Of a stretch of DNA of 56,867 bases, positions 22,884 to 32,271 are shown one piece after another. Both the position numbers and the translations under genes were made by a program. The stretch comes from Variovorax sp. CAN15 (GTDB taxonomy: Bacteria > Pseudomonadota > Gammaproteobacteria > Burkholderiales > Burkholderiaceae_C), in assembly GCF_030462475.1 (NCBI RefSeq), contig NZ_JASMRZ010000036.1:1-56867 (forward strand). The letters are read 5' to 3'. Position 1 is the first letter of the stretch. Each line of letters opens with the position of its first letter. Under the pieces are notes generated by a model, which saw only the letters and a list, made by a program, of their open reading frames with translations, made no database searches and had not been told where the DNA came from.

Positions 22884-24914
22884 CTATTGCGCGTAGCGAA
22901 CGCCAACGCCGAGCAATCCGATGGAGAGGCGCCGGTCGTCGCCGGAAAGACCCAGCTCTTTGGGAGACTGCTTTCCATCGAGCTTCAGCACGACCGTCGT
23001 GATGGGAGATCTGTTCCACAGCGACGGGGCGACGCTCACATGCATGACGCCCTGACCTGAAACTTCCTCGCTGCCGATTTCCTCGCCATTGACAAGTACA
23101 CCCACGTGCTGCGACTTGATCTTTCCGTTGCCCAGATAAGGAAAGACCTCAAAGCTCAGGTCGACCGGCTTCGACGCGCTCTTTGACTTGAATTGCAACG
23201 CGATCATGTTGGTAGACAACCATTCCCATTCGTCCGGCCTGCCGGGACGCGGGGACGGTGCAGCAACAATTTCGCACTTCGCTTTCAGCGGATTGAATTT
23301 TTCGATCTCGCCGCGGGTGTCCAGGGTCGGCGAATCGTCACGGATCCGGCAATAGTCGCTTTCGGTGAACTCGAGAGGAAGATGGTCCACCTTCGCGGTC
23401 CAGATTTCCATCGAGTTGTTCTTGTTTATCAAGCGCTCTTCGGTGTAGCCGGTTCCCCAGCCGAAGACATAGGTCCAGTCGTTCGGGACGAAGTAGGGAA
23501 CGTTCGATCGGGTCAAGCGCACGGCCAGGCCGGTATTGATGCCCCAATCCTGTCCGTCGATCTGGTTGATGGCGATCCGGCTGCCGGGATTTTCAAGATG
23601 AACCGACTCGCTGCCGCCCAGCATCGTCGAGTGCTTGCTGAAAACCTCGAAGTTCGCGTTGTACCGCGGCACGATGAAAAAGGCGGCCACGATCCAGAGA
23701 AGCGAAAAAACCAGCAACATCAGGCGAGGCAGCCGCGCGATGAGGCAGTAGACGACCAGCAATCCCAGCAGGCCGACGATCGAGTACACGAAGAAGGAGT
23801 TGAATTCGTAGAGCGGCCCCGTGATCCGAAGCGCCCACAGCGTCGAGAACGCCAAGGCCAGAATGCAGAACAGGGCCAGGCGTTGCAGTTCGACCCTCGA
23901 CGCCCTCAGGTTCAGCAGCCACTTCATCGGAAGCACGAGTGCGGCGGTCACCATGAGCAGTTCGAAAAGAACCTTGAGGCTGCCCAGCTTCACGTCTCGG
24001 GCAGTGTCCAGCCACTCCGGCTTTCTGTCGAAGATGAAATAAGAAGCGACGTAGTTCATCGCCTGGTTGAATTTGGGCGTCTGATCATGGTTCGACTTCA
24101 TGTACGTCAGAACTCGCACCGCGTTGCAATCCGGGCAACGGGTCAGGTCGATGATGATGGGAATCAGGAAGATGCCCATGATCACGAACGAGGCAGCAAA
24201 AACCCCTGTGCGCTTGCGGCCGGAAGTCCACGCAGGATCGATCACCTGCCGCGCCTTCGCCGCCCATGCAAAGCTCAGGATTGCGGCAAGAAAAACCGGG
24301 AACGTGAGCACCGGCTGCGCGATGTGCCCGTGGCACAGGACGCAGACACAGAAGACGCACACGGGCAGGAAGCGGAACCAGCCCAGGCTCAGCGCCGCCG
24401 AAGAAATCAGGAGCAGCAGATACGGGCCGAACAGCACATGCGGCGCCCAGATGCTCGATACCGCGATGTAGCCAATGCCCGCGCCCAGGCACGCCACCAG
24501 AATCCATGCGAGAAGAATTCTCTTGTCGCGCACCAGAAACAATGAAATGGCGACCGAACTCGCAATGAATCCGCTCTGGAGAATGATGCCGAAGAACACA
24601 TGCGCCTGATGCGGCGAGGGAACGAAATGCAAGAGGTCGACCAGAACCATCTCGCCGAAGGCATACACATAGAAGAAGAACGGGCCCGGATGGTTGAACT
24701 GCCATCTCGAGTAGTTCCCGTAGATCTCATGGAAACTCTTGGCGCGGATGATGTTCAGTGCATTGGCCGCAAAATCGCCCGCCTCCAACCTGTAGGGGCC
24801 GAAGACGAAGCCAGCCGCAGTTGCCAGGACGATCGCAAAAACGGCAAGAAATACGATCCACCAATATCGCCATTCGACACGGGCTGCAGCATTGCTTCGA
24901 ACTGACTCACTCAT
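22884..24914 (-). CDS. GT-C-like integral membrane protein, candidate arabinofuranosyltransferase
   Basis: A 676-residue membrane protein. After the first membrane helix (WWIVFLAVFAIVLATAAGFV) comes an outside loop with GDFAANALNII, where the Asp is in the place of the catalytic Asp of GT-C enzymes. Then follow about ten more hydrophobic segments to residue 430. The last about 240 residues are soluble, beta-rich in look and probably periplasmic. It lies directly after dprE2, as AftA (Rv3792, also a GT-C enzyme of about this size) follows Rv3791 in Mycobacterium. An arabinofuranosyltransferase using a polyprenyl-P donor is therefore the best guess, but no direct sequence match is claimed. I chose ATG 24914; the ORF upstream is antisense to dprE2. 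Confidence 0.65.
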   Translation of the reverse strand: MSESVRSNAAARVEWRYWWIVFLAVFAIVLATAAGFVFGPYRLEAGDFAANALNIIRAKSFHEIYGNYSRWQFNHPGPFFFYVYAFGEMVLVDLLHFVPSPHQAHVFFGIILQSGFIASSVAISLFLVRDKRILLAWILVACLGAGIGYIAVSSIWAPHVLFGPYLLLLISSAALSLGWFRFLPVCVFCVCVLCHGHIAQPVLTFPVFLAAILSFAWAAKARQVIDPAWTSGRKRTGVFAASFVIMGIFLIPIIIDLTRCPDCNAVRVLTYMKSNHDQTPKFNQAMNYVASYFIFDRKPEWLDTARDVKLGSLKVLFELLMVTAALVLPMKWLLNLRASRVELQRLALFCILALAFSTLWALRITGPLYEFNSFFVYSIVGLLGLLVVYCLIARLPRLMLLVFSLLWIVAAFFIVPRYNANFEVFSKHSTMLGGSESVHLENPGSRIAINQIDGQDWGINTGLAVRLTRSNVPYFVPNDWTYVFGWGTGYTEERLINKNNSMEIWTAKVDHLPLEFTESDYCRIRDDSPTLDTRGEIEKFNPLKAKCEIVAAPSPRPGRPDEWEWLSTNMIALQFKSKSASKPVDLSFEVFPYLGNGKIKSQHVGVLVNGEEIGSEEVSGQGVMHVSVAPSLWNRSPITTVVLKLDGKQSPKELGLSGDDRRLSIGLLGVGVRYAQ

Positions 24915-24931
24915 CAGGTTATCCCTCACCC

Positions 24932-25681
24932 TTACAGCCCAAGTTTCTTGAAAATGAATGTCGGAATCATCTTGATGATCGTCATGATGATTTGCCAGAA
25001 CCAGGGCACGTAGATGACGGCCTTCCTTGCGCTCACCGCATCGACGATCGTGCGGGCCACGCGCTCCGGCGTCGCAGTCAACTTCTTGGGCAGATCGAGC
25101 CCGGCCGTCATGGGCGTGGCAACGAAACCCGGCTTGATCAGCAACAGGTCGACGCCGCGCTTGAAAAGCCTTCCCCGCATGCCGGAAGCAAAAGCCTCCA
25201 CGCTGCTCTTTGCGGCGCCATAAAGGAAGTTGCTCGGCCGGCCGCGATCTCCGGCCACGGAGCCGATCACCGCCAGCGTGCCCCTTCCTTGCGCTTCGAA
25301 CCGAGGCGCCAGCGCGAGCATGCAGACGATCGCGCTTTCGCCGTTGGTACGGAACTGCTCGATGGCGTAGTCGAGGTCTACTGCCGCACGCGCCTGATCG
25401 GGCAGCGTGCCGTGGGCAATCAGCGCCACGTCGACCTCGCCGAGGTCGCGCCATGCGCGCTCGACGACATCGGGGAACTGCTTTGGCTCGGCCGCGTCCC
25501 ACACATAGCTGAACATCCCCGTGGCGCCACGGGCGCTCAGGTCGCTTGCGACGACCTCGAGCTTGTCCTGTGCGCGCGCCACAAGCGCAAAGGTGCAGCC
25601 TTCGGCGGCATATTGCCGCGCCACGGCCTCGGCAATACCGGAGGTCGCACCGACGATGAGGATCTTCTTTCTTGTTGACAT
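24932..25681 (-). CDS. DprE2-like short-chain reductase
   Basis: A 249-residue SDR. The cofactor motif is GATSGIAEAVA at 11-21. The catalytic set is Ser141, Tyr154 and Lys158 (IGSVAGDRGRPSNFLYGAAK). LLIKPGFVATPMT and an amphipathic, hydrophobic C-terminal helix (FWQIIMTIIKMIPTFIF) match DprE2 (Rv3791), which reduces the keto intermediate to polyprenyl-phosphoryl-D-arabinose at the membrane. It begins 10 bases after the DprE1-like stop. The pairing with DprE1 is what makes this assignment specific; on its own it would be a generic SDR. Confidence 0.85.
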   Translation of the reverse strand: MSTRKKILIVGATSGIAEAVARQYAAEGCTFALVARAQDKLEVVASDLSARGATGMFSYVWDAAEPKQFPDVVERAWRDLGEVDVALIAHGTLPDQARAAVDLDYAIEQFRTNGESAIVCMLALAPRFEAQGRGTLAVIGSVAGDRGRPSNFLYGAAKSSVEAFASGMRGRLFKRGVDLLLIKPGFVATPMTAGLDLPKKLTATPERVARTIVDAVSARKAVIYVPWFWQIIMTIIKMIPTFIFKKLGL

Positions 25682-25691
25682 GGAATGGGTC

Positions 25692-27014
25692 TCAGGGAGT
25701 TACGCGGTTCCAGAACCGCGATTTCAGGTGCGGGTCGCGGAACGCTTCGACTTGGGGCCAGGCCGGGTAGGCTTGCTGAAAATGCACCGCGCTCATGTGC
25801 GCGTCCTTCGCCGGGTAGAGGCGTCCTCCGGCCTCGTGAATCAATGCATCGAGCTTGGCGAACAACCGTGCGTTGTCAATGTCGCGCTGCGCAAAGTCGA
25901 GCGCCAGCGAGACGCCCGGCAAGGGGAAGGACAGAAGTCCGGGCGACGGAACATCGCCGCACCGCTTGAGCACCGCGAGGAAAGAGCCGCTGCCGCTGCG
26001 CGCGATCTCTGCGAGCACCGCACGAATCGCGTCCCGCGAACTGGCGAATGGCACAACGCACTGGTATTGCTGAAACCCGGCTCGCCCGTACATCCGGTTC
26101 CAGTGCAGCAGCTTGTCGAGCGGATAGAAGAACGGGTCATAGCCGACCGTCGCGTGGACCTGCCTGGCTTGCTGCCGGTGGTAGTAGAGCGTGTTGAAGA
26201 TCCGCAGGCTGGCCGCATTGACGAGCGACACAGGAGGATCGACCGGCATGCTCTTGGGCTTCGCGGAAGAGACCTGCAAGCCACCTTCCTGTGCATGGTT
26301 GCCCACGATGTAGTGCCCTCGCCCCGCCTGCCGGCCGGTGGTGAGGCAGTCGACCCAGGCCACGGCATATTCGTGCTGCGCATCGAGCTGCTCGGACAGG
26401 TCGAAAAACTCGTCCAGTCCACCGAACTTGATTGAGCGCTGCGCCATGTAGGCAGAAGGCACGCGACGCAGCTGGATTTCAACCGACAGCACAATGCCGG
26501 TCAAGCCCAACCCCCCGACGCTCGCACGGAACAGCTCGGCGTTGTCTTGCGGCGAGCAGTCGACCACCCCGTCCTGCGTCCTGAACAGCGCCAGCCGCCT
26601 GATGTGGCAACCGAAGGTGCCCATCACATGGTGATTCTTGCCGTGCACGTCGTTGGCCACGGCGCCGCCGAGGGTGACGAACTTGGTCCCCGGTGTGACC
26701 GGCAGGAACCAGCCCCGAGGCAGCGCGATGTCGATGAGCGCTCCCAGGGTGAGGCCGGCTTGTGCGACGAGCACGCCGGTTTCCCAGTCCGCTGCGATCA
26801 CGCGGTCCATGCCTGCCGTCGCCACGACATGGTCGGACGCCGCCATACAGGAGTCGCCGTAGCTGCGCCCCATGCCGAACGCGAGCGTGCCACCGCTGCC
26901 TTGCGCCAGCGCGGATGCGGCAGCGCCTTCGACCTCGGACGGCCAATGAACGGCATGCGCCGTTTGCGGGTGGTGGGGATACCGCCCCCACGACAGGCGT
27001 GCGGACGAGTTCAA
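25692..27014 (-). CDS. DprE1-like FAD oxidase (polyprenyl-phosphoryl-ribose 2'-epimerase subunit)
   Basis: A 440-residue FAD-linked oxidase matching Mycobacterium DprE1 throughout. Landmarks are GRSYGDS at 49-55, VTPGTKFVTLGGAVANDVHG then KNHHVMGTFG at 106-134 (FAD-binding His region), EWNRAYGPAGF-like HWNRMYGRAGFQQYQ, LSFPLPGVSLALDF around 361-374, and GRLYPAKD with the substrate-site Lys at 403. Cys387 of M. tuberculosis DprE1, the target of covalent benzothiazinones, aligns with Ala371 here. DprE1 oxidises C2 of polyprenyl-P-ribose; DprE2 finishes the epimerisation. TTG at 27014 is chosen since it overlaps the ubiA stop as TTGA and gives the family N-terminus; 27059 is an alternative. Confidence 0.88.
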   Translation of the reverse strand: MNSSARLSWGRYPHHPQTAHAVHWPSEVEGAAASALAQGSGGTLAFGMGRSYGDSCMAASDHVVATAGMDRVIAADWETGVLVAQAGLTLGALIDIALPRGWFLPVTPGTKFVTLGGAVANDVHGKNHHVMGTFGCHIRRLALFRTQDGVVDCSPQDNAELFRASVGGLGLTGIVLSVEIQLRRVPSAYMAQRSIKFGGLDEFFDLSEQLDAQHEYAVAWVDCLTTGRQAGRGHYIVGNHAQEGGLQVSSAKPKSMPVDPPVSLVNAASLRIFNTLYYHRQQARQVHATVGYDPFFYPLDKLLHWNRMYGRAGFQQYQCVVPFASSRDAIRAVLAEIARSGSGSFLAVLKRCGDVPSPGLLSFPLPGVSLALDFAQRDIDNARLFAKLDALIHEAGGRLYPAKDAHMSAVHFQQAYPAWPQVEAFRDPHLKSRFWNRVTP

Positions 27015-28497
27015 AATGCGGCAGCGACAAAAGTGGCGGCGAACGCAATGCCGATCCAACGGCTGACACGGTCACGCAGTGCGAAGACGATCGGATCGTC
27101 ATTCATGCGCCCCCGGTGCGCGATCAACCAGACCCGGCTCAACCAGAACAACAGCAACGGGCAAGCCACCCACAGCAGCTTCGGGTGTCCATACAGGTGC
27201 AGCGAGGCCACATCGTTGATGTAGAGGGCGAGCACAAGCACCGACAGATACCCCGAGACGACCCGCCCAGGGACGCCAGAAGCTCGAAATCCTGGACCTC
27301 GTAGCCTCGCCCCGGTGCGGCGTCGCCCCGCCCTTGCTCCCTGGCTTCATAGAGTTCGGTGTACCGCTTGACGAAGGCCAGGCTCAGAAACATGAAGATG
27401 CAGAACGCCAGGATCCAGAACGTCAACGGCGCGACGATCGCGGCGGCGCCGGCGACGACGCGCACCGTGTACAGCATCGCCAGCGTAACCACGTCGAGCA
27501 TGACCACGCGCTTGATCCAGAGCGAGTACGCCAGCGTCAGAAGGTAGTACACCCCGAGGACCACCGCGAATCTCGCTGGCAGCCACAGCAGCGACGCACC
27601 GAACGCAAACACCAGCAGCGCGGGCATCCAGACCATGGCGTGGAAGACCGGAAATGTCCCGGCCGCCAGCGGCCGATTGCACTTCGTGCGGTGCCTTCGG
27701 TCGTCCTTGAGGTCGAGCAGGTCGTTCAGCAGGTACACGCTGGAGGCGCAAGCACCGAAGCACAGGAACGCAAGCACACAATCGCCCAGCAGTTGCCAGT
27801 GGCTCAACTTGTGCGTTGCCAGCAATGGTACGAACACGAGAAGGTTCTTGGCCCATTGGTGCAGCCGCAGCGCCTTGCGCAACACACGCAGGTATCCCAC
27901 GCGATCGTCGAACACCTCGCCCAAGCGTCCGAGACGGCGCGCGCGCGCCAACACATTGAACTCGGGGTTCACCACGTGGGCAACGTTCGCGGAACGCCAG
28001 ACGTCCAGGTCGGCGGTCGAATTGCCGACGTATTCGAAGCGCTGCTCGCCGTAGCGGGAAACCAGGGCATCCCGCTTGTGTGCAGAAGCAAGGTTCTTCG
28101 CCTCGGTGCCGAGCACCTCGTCGAAGATACCCAGATGGTCGGCCACCTGGCGTGCAAGCCGCGCGTCGGAAGCCGTTGCGAGCACCAGATGCACGTCGCC
28201 CAGGGTTTTCTGGCTTTCGAGCCAGGCCACCAGAGGCTTGTTGTAGGGAAGCGTGGCGATGACCGGCGTTGCCACATCGGCGACGCGCCGCTTGAAATAG
28301 GCTTTTCCCTTCAACAGCCAGAACAGCGCCTTCAGGAACAGCAGGGGCTGGTAGCGCAGCATCAGGAAGACGCTCTCGACCAACAGGTCCGATCGAATCA
28401 GCGTTCCGTCGAGGTCGACCGCGATGACCCGGCGACCCGCGGTGGCACGGCCTGATCGTGCATCGCCCAGGCTCATCGTTTGCTCGAACGCGGTCAT
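27011..28497 (-). pseudogene. HAD-phosphatase/UbiA prenyltransferase fusion (polyprenyl-P phosphoribosyltransferase type), frameshifted
   Basis: Reads as one gene of about 495 codons with a one-base deletion at about 27255-27268. Residues 1-200 are a HAD phosphatase (VDLDGTLIRSD at 27-37, ATASD as second motif, YVGNSTADLDVW near 157-168). From 205 there is a UbiA membrane domain with LLNDLLDLKDDRRHRTKCNRP, whose acidic NDLLDLKDD lies at 259-267. After EVQDFELLASLG (about residue 412) the frame goes wrong. The missing end (YLSVLVLALYINDVASLHLY and onward, five more hydrophobic turns, stop at 27011) continues in another frame. Inserting one base before the GGTCGTC stretch restores a family-like LGVVVSGYLSV. 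UbiA of this type (Rv3806c) makes polyprenyl-P-phosphoribose. The start overlaps rfbC as ATGA. A sequencing error is possible. Confidence 0.8.
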
Positions 28498-29036
28498 GGG
28501 AAAAGATCAGCCTTGTCCAGCAAAACGCCGGCGGCATCCTTGGCGGAGAGTTGAGGAGACGTGTCGGGCCAGGCAATATTCAAGGTCGGATCGTTCCAAG
28601 CGATACAGCGCTCGTGCGCTGGCGCGTAATAATCAGTGGTCTTGTATAGAAACTCGGCCGTGTCGCTCAACACCAGGAACGCATGGGCAAAGCCGACAGG
28701 CACCCAGAGCTGCTTGTGGTTATCGTCGGTTAACTCCACGCCCACCCAGCGCCCGAAGGTCGCAGACGACTCGCGGATGTCGACGGCGACATCGAACACC
28801 GCCCCTCGCACGACACGCACCAGCTTGCCCTGCGGGTGCTGGATCTGGTAATGGAGCCCTCGCAGCACGCCCTTCGCCGAGCGCGAATGGTTGTCCTGCA
28901 CGAAATCGACATGCTGGCCGATCGCCTCGTCGAAGGCTTTCTGGTTGAAGCTCTCGAAGAAGAAGCCGCGGGCATCGCCGAACACCTTGGGCTCGATCAC
29001 GAGCACTTCGGGAATCGCAGTCGGTGTCACCTTCAC
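28494..29036 (-). CDS. rfbC: dTDP-4-dehydrorhamnose 3,5-epimerase
   Basis: A 180-residue cupin-fold enzyme, third step of dTDP-L-rhamnose synthesis. It has [10 protein letters not shown] near 21-30, [18 protein letters not shown] at 47-64 with the catalytic His62, [11 protein letters not shown], and [17 protein letters not shown] with the catalytic Tyr region. Length is standard. GTG at 29036 is the start: it overlaps the rfbA stop as GTGA and gives the normal N-terminus, whereas the open frame to 29252 is antisense to nothing useful and is rejected. Its stop overlaps the HAD-UbiA start as ATGA. Confidence 0.95.
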   Translation of the reverse strand: MKVTPTAIPEVLVIEPKVFGDARGFFFESFNQKAFDEAIGQHVDFVQDNHSRSAKGVLRGLHYQIQHPQGKLVRVVRGAVFDVAVDIRESSATFGRWVGVELTDDNHKQLWVPVGFAHAFLVLSDTAEFLYKTTDYYAPAHERCIAWNDPTLNIAWPDTSPQLSAKDAAGVLLDKADLFP

Positions 29037-29929
29037 GAGCGGATCCTTTCGCCAAGCAGATGCTTCAGGTACTTGCCATATCCGCTTTTTGCTAACGGTG
29101 CCGCGAGCTTTTCGAGCTGTTCGCCCGTGATAAACCCATTGCGCCACGCAATCTCTTCCGGACAAGCAATCTTCAACCCCTGCCGATGCTCCAGCGTAGC
29201 GATGAATTGACCCGCTTCCAGCAGACTGTCGTGCGTCCCGGTATCGAGCCATGCATAGCCGCGCTGCATGATCTGCACATTGAGCTGATCGCGATCCAGG
29301 TAAGCCTGATTGATCGCCGTGATCTCCAACTCACCCCGCGCACTCGGCTTCACCGCCTTGGCGATATCCACCACCTGGTTGTCATAGAAGTAGAGGCCGG
29401 TCACCGCGTAGCTGCTCTTCGGCGTCAGCGGCTTCTCTTCGATGCTGCTCGCCTTGCCCTTGTCATCGAACGCCACGACGCCATAGCGCTCCGGGTCCTG
29501 CACGTGATACGCGAACACCGTGGCGCCGGAAGTCTTCGCATCCGCATCGGCCAGCAGGTGCACGAAATCGTGACCGTAGAAGATGTTGTCGCCCAGCACC
29601 AGCGCACTCGGCGAGTTGCCGACGAACTTGTCGCCGATGATGAAAGCCTGCGCGAGCCCATCGGGGCTGGGCTGCACTTCGTACTGCAGGTTGATGCCCC
29701 ACTGGCTGCCGTCGCCCAGCAGCTGCTGGAATCGCGGCGTGTCCTGCGGGGTGCTGATGATCAGGATGTCGCGCATGCCGCCGAGCATGAGCGTGCTGAG
29801 CGGGTAGTAGATCATCGGCTTGTCGTACACCGGCAGCAGCTGCTTGCTGATCGCCAGGGTCGCGGGGTGCAGGCGTGTGCCCGAACCGCCGGCCAGGATG
29901 ATGCCCTTGCGTTGCGTCGTCTTGGTCAT
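29033..29929 (-). CDS. rfbA: Glucose-1-phosphate thymidylyltransferase
   Basis: A 298-residue nucleotidyltransferase making dTDP-glucose, first step to dTDP-L-rhamnose. [14 protein letters not shown] at 11-24 is the nucleotide-binding signature. [13 protein letters not shown] holds the catalytic Asp, SIEEKP is the sugar-site motif, and [15 protein letters not shown] is the C-terminal family block. The start is ATG 29929, 20 bases after the rfbD stop. Homology, length and operon position all agree. dTDP-L-rhamnose will probably be used by the WbbL-like GT at 4055 and others. Confidence 0.97.
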   Translation of the reverse strand: MTKTTQRKGIILAGGSGTRLHPATLAISKQLLPVYDKPMIYYPLSTLMLGGMRDILIISTPQDTPRFQQLLGDGSQWGINLQYEVQPSPDGLAQAFIIGDKFVGNSPSALVLGDNIFYGHDFVHLLADADAKTSGATVFAYHVQDPERYGVVAFDDKGKASSIEEKPLTPKSSYAVTGLYFYDNQVVDIAKAVKPSARGELEITAINQAYLDRDQLNVQIMQRGYAWLDTGTHDSLLEAGQFIATLEHRQGLKIACPEEIAWRNGFITGEQLEKLAAPLAKSGYGKYLKHLLGERIRS

Positions 29930-29949
29930 GCTCTCTTTTCTCGTGGAAT

Positions 29950-30840
29950 TCAAAGGATCTCGCGCAGCATGCGCGCGACGCCTTCCTGCCAAGGTGGCAG
30001 GCGCAGGCCGAAAGCGGTCTGCAGCTTGGTGGTATCGAGGCGCGAGTTGTGAGGCCGCTTCGCTGGGGTCGGGAAAGCACTGGTAGGCACGGCCTCGACG
30101 GCGTCCGGCCCGGCCTTGAGTTCGACGCCCGCCTGCTGTGCCATTTCGAGCACGAAGCGAGCATAGCCGTGCCACGTCGTTTCGCCGCCAGCGATCGCGT
30201 GGTACAGGCCCGCCTTCGAGGAGTCCTGCAATGTCGCGCGGATGGCGTGCGCCGTCACGTCCGCGAGCAGTTCCGCGCCGGTGGGCGCACCGAACTGGTC
30301 GTCGATGACAGTCAGCTTCTCGCGCTCCTTCGCCAGCCGGAGCATGGTCTTGGCGAAGTTGCCGCCACGGGCCGCATACACCCAGCTCGTGCGAAAGATC
30401 AGGTGCTTCGCGCAGTGCTGCGCCACCAGTTGCTCACCTTCGAGCTTGGTCTGCCCGTATACGCTGAGCGGGCCGGTCGCGTCGCCTTCCTTCCAGGGCC
30501 TGGTGCCGCTGCCGTCGAAGACATAGTCAGTCGAGTAGTGCACCATCAGCGCGCCGATCTTCTGCGCCGCTTCGGCCACGACGCCGGGCGAGGTGGCATT
30601 GAGCTTTCGCGCGAACTCGGGCTCGCTCTCGGCCTTGTCGACGGCGGTGTGCGCCGCGGCATTGACGATCACGTCGGGGCGCACCTTGAGCACCGTGTCG
30701 GCCAACTCTTCGGGCCGGCTGAAGTCCGCGTGGAAATCGGTACTGTCGAAGTCGAGCGCAACCAGTTCACCCAGCGGCGCCAGACTGCGCTGCAATTCCC
30801 AGCCGACCTGTCCGCCCTTGCCCAGCAGCAGCAGCTTCAT
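29950..30840 (-). CDS. rfbD: dTDP-4-dehydrorhamnose reductase
   Basis: A 296-residue SDR for the last step to dTDP-L-rhamnose. [13 protein letters not shown] at 4-16 is the NADPH motif, [12 protein letters not shown] at 60-71 the family signature, STDYVFDG at 103-110 and YGQTK with Tyr128 and Lys132 the catalytic pair. The start ATG 30840 overlaps the rfbB stop as ATGA, so the two are translationally coupled. Confidence 0.97.
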   Translation of the reverse strand: MKLLLLGKGGQVGWELQRSLAPLGELVALDFDSTDFHADFSRPEELADTVLKVRPDVIVNAAAHTAVDKAESEPEFARKLNATSPGVVAEAAQKIGALMVHYSTDYVFDGSGTRPWKEGDATGPLSVYGQTKLEGEQLVAQHCAKHLIFRTSWVYAARGGNFAKTMLRLAKEREKLTVIDDQFGAPTGAELLADVTAHAIRATLQDSSKAGLYHAIAGGETTWHGYARFVLEMAQQAGVELKAGPDAVEAVPTSAFPTPAKRPHNSRLDTTKLQTAFGLRLPPWQEGVARMLREIL

Positions 30841-31913
30841 GCCGCGGCCTTCGTGTTGTTGTCGTACTGCTTCTCGACCCATTCGCGGTACGCGCCGCTT
30901 TGCACGTTGCGCACCCACTCGCCGTTCGCGAGGTACCACTCCACGGTCTTGCGGATGCCGGTGTCGAAGGTCTCGGCGGGCTTCCAGCCGAGTTCGGCTT
31001 CGAGCTTGCGCGCGTCGATGGCGTAGCGGCGGTCGTGGCCGGGACGGTCGGTGACGTAGGTGATCTGTTCCTTGTACGGCTTGCCGTCGGCGCGGGGGCG
31101 CAGTTCGTCGAGCAGGGCGCACACGGTGTTGACGATCTCGATGTTGGGCTTCTCGTTCCAGCCGCCGACGTTGTAGGTCTCGCCGAGCTTGCCGGCTTCG
31201 AGCACGCGGCGGATGGCGCTGCAGTGGTCCTTCACGTAGAGCCAGTCGCGCACCTGCATGCCGTCGCCGTACACGGGCAGGTTCTTGCCGGCCAGCGCGT
31301 TGACGATCATCAGGGGGATCAGTTTCTCGGGGAAGTGGAAGGGGCCGTAGTTGTTCGAGCAGTTGGTGGTGAGCACCGGCAGGCCGTAGGTGTGGTGCCA
31401 GGCGCGCACGAGGTGGTCGCTGGCGGCCTTGCTGGCCGAGTAGGGGCTATTGGGCTCGTACTTGTTCTCTTCCGTGAAGGCCGGGTCGGTCTTCGAGAGC
31501 GAGCCGTACACCTCGTCGGTCGAGACGTGCAGGAAGCGGAAGGCCGACTTCTGATCGGCGGGCAGCGCGCTCCAGAAGCCGCGGACGGATTCGAGCAGGC
31601 GGAAGGTTCCGAGCACGTTGGTCTGCACGAAGTCTTCGGGGCCGTGGATCGAGCGATCCACGTGCGATTCGGCAGCGAAGTTCACCACGGCGCGGGGCTT
31701 GTGTTCGGCCAGCAGGCGATCGACCAGTGCGCTGTCGCCGATGTCGCCCTGCACGAAGATGTGCTTGGGGTTGTCCTTGAGCGATGCGAGCGTCTCGAGG
31801 TTGCCGGCGTAAGTCAGCTTGTCGAGATTGACGACGGGCTCATCGCTGTTCGCGATCCAGTCGAGTACGAAGTTGGCGCCAATGAAGCCGGCGCCGCCGG
31901 TAACCAGGATCAT
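30837..31913 (-). CDS. rfbB: dTDP-glucose 4,6-dehydratase
   Basis: A 358-residue extended SDR, second step of dTDP-L-rhamnose synthesis. [13 protein letters not shown] near 4-16 is the NAD motif, HVSTDEVYG at 129-137 carries the catalytic Thr-Asp-Glu, and [12 protein letters not shown] has Tyr158 and Lys162. It is the first gene of the long minus-strand operon rfbBDAC-(HAD-UbiA)-dprE1-dprE2-GT-C-epimerase-oxidoreductase-gtrA, inferred from gaps of 33 bases or less throughout. AGGGGA lies just upstream of the ATG. A GATAAT box at 31969-31974 could be its -10. Confidence 0.97.
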   Translation of the reverse strand: MILVTGGAGFIGANFVLDWIANSDEPVVNLDKLTYAGNLETLASLKDNPKHIFVQGDIGDSALVDRLLAEHKPRAVVNFAAESHVDRSIHGPEDFVQTNVLGTFRLLESVRGFWSALPADQKSAFRFLHVSTDEVYGSLSKTDPAFTEENKYEPNSPYSASKAASDHLVRAWHHTYGLPVLTTNCSNNYGPFHFPEKLIPLMIVNALAGKNLPVYGDGMQVRDWLYVKDHCSAIRRVLEAGKLGETYNVGGWNEKPNIEIVNTVCALLDELRPRADGKPYKEQITYVTDRPGHDRRYAIDARKLEAELGWKPAETFDTGIRKTVEWYLANGEWVRNVQSGAYREWVEKQYDNNTKAAA

Positions 31914-31968
31914 GAAGTCCCCTGCTGTTGTGTGGAACGATCGCCCTGCGGCAAATCAACAACAGATG

Positions 31969-31974
31969 ATTATC
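31969..31974 (-). promoter_or_regulatory. Possible -10 box for the rfbB operon
   Basis: GATAAT on the minus strand, 56 bases before rfbB, differs from TATAAT at one position. The -35 side is T-rich (TTTTTC at 16-base spacing) but weak. It is back-to-back with the riboswitch promoter at 32004-32032. Confidence 0.35.
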
Positions 31975-32003
31975 CCATCGGGCCAGGGGAGAAAAATCAA
32001 AGG

Positions 32004-32032
32004 TTGGCGCCCGCACAGCCCCCGCCTACAAT
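32004..32032 (+). promoter_or_regulatory. Sigma-70-type promoter for the riboswitch-dadA transcript
   Basis: TTGGCG (32004-32009), a 17-base spacer, then TACAAT (32027-32032). The predicted start of transcription is near 32039, which is just at the first base of the riboswitch aptamer 1. Both boxes and the spacing are close to consensus. Confidence 0.7.
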
Positions 32033-32039
32033 CGCCCCA

Positions 32040-32240
32040 CTGCAGGAGAGCGGGCCACCCCGGTGGCCCTACCGAAGGCGCAAACTCCCATAAACGCTCA
32101 GGTCGGCCCTTACAAGGGCCTGTACTGCACCAACTGAAAACGCCGTCTGGAGAGCCGCCACGCCACGTGGCGCACCGAAGGAGCAAACCCTCTGCGGGCG
32201 CAGCGGGTGAATCTCTCAGGTATCGAGGACAGGGGGAGCG
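32040..32240 (+). promoter_or_regulatory. Tandem glycine riboswitch (two aptamers)
   Basis: Aptamer 1 (about 32040-32138) has GGAGAG, ACCGAAGGCGCAAACTCCC, AAACGCTCAGG and a closing strand CTGTACTGCA that pairs with the 5' TGCAG. Aptamer 2 (about 32153-32240) is close to textbook: TCTGGAGAG, CACCGAAGGAGCAAACC, GTGAATCTCTCAGGTA and GAGGACAGGGGGAG. Each has a variable P3 stem (GGGCCACCCCGGTGGCCC; GCCACGCCACGTGGC). The two are separated by a short A-rich linker (CAACTGAAAACGCC). Such tandem RNAs bind glycine and usually switch on glycine-handling genes. Here the downstream gene is a DadA-type dehydrogenase, not gcvTHP. Confidence 0.92.
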
Positions 32241-32271
32241 GCAACTTGGACTGCGGTCGTCCGGTTGCTTT
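32241..32271 (+). terminator. Possible terminator/expression platform of the glycine riboswitch
   Basis: Just after aptamer 2 an imperfect hairpin can form: GCAAC and GGAC on the left pair with GTCC and GTTGC on the right (to 32268), followed by TTTGCT. Its 5' edge touches the aptamer closing stem, as expected for a switch that chooses between folding and termination. The U-run is short. Confidence 0.4.

Noticed and set aside
27015..27059. Upstream start of the DprE1-like gene at 27059
   Set aside because: The added residues are Cys/Arg/His-rich, lie inside the ubiA 3' end and have no family likeness; TTG at 27014 fits better, though a clear ribosome site is absent for both.
27099..27350. 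Separate small genes at the ubiA 3' end
   Set aside because: The protein sequences continue the UbiA domain across a frameshift, so one broken gene explains them better.
29037..29252. N-terminal extension of rfbC
   Set aside because: It lies within the rfbA coding region and does not resemble RfbC; the GTG at 29036 gives the standard length.
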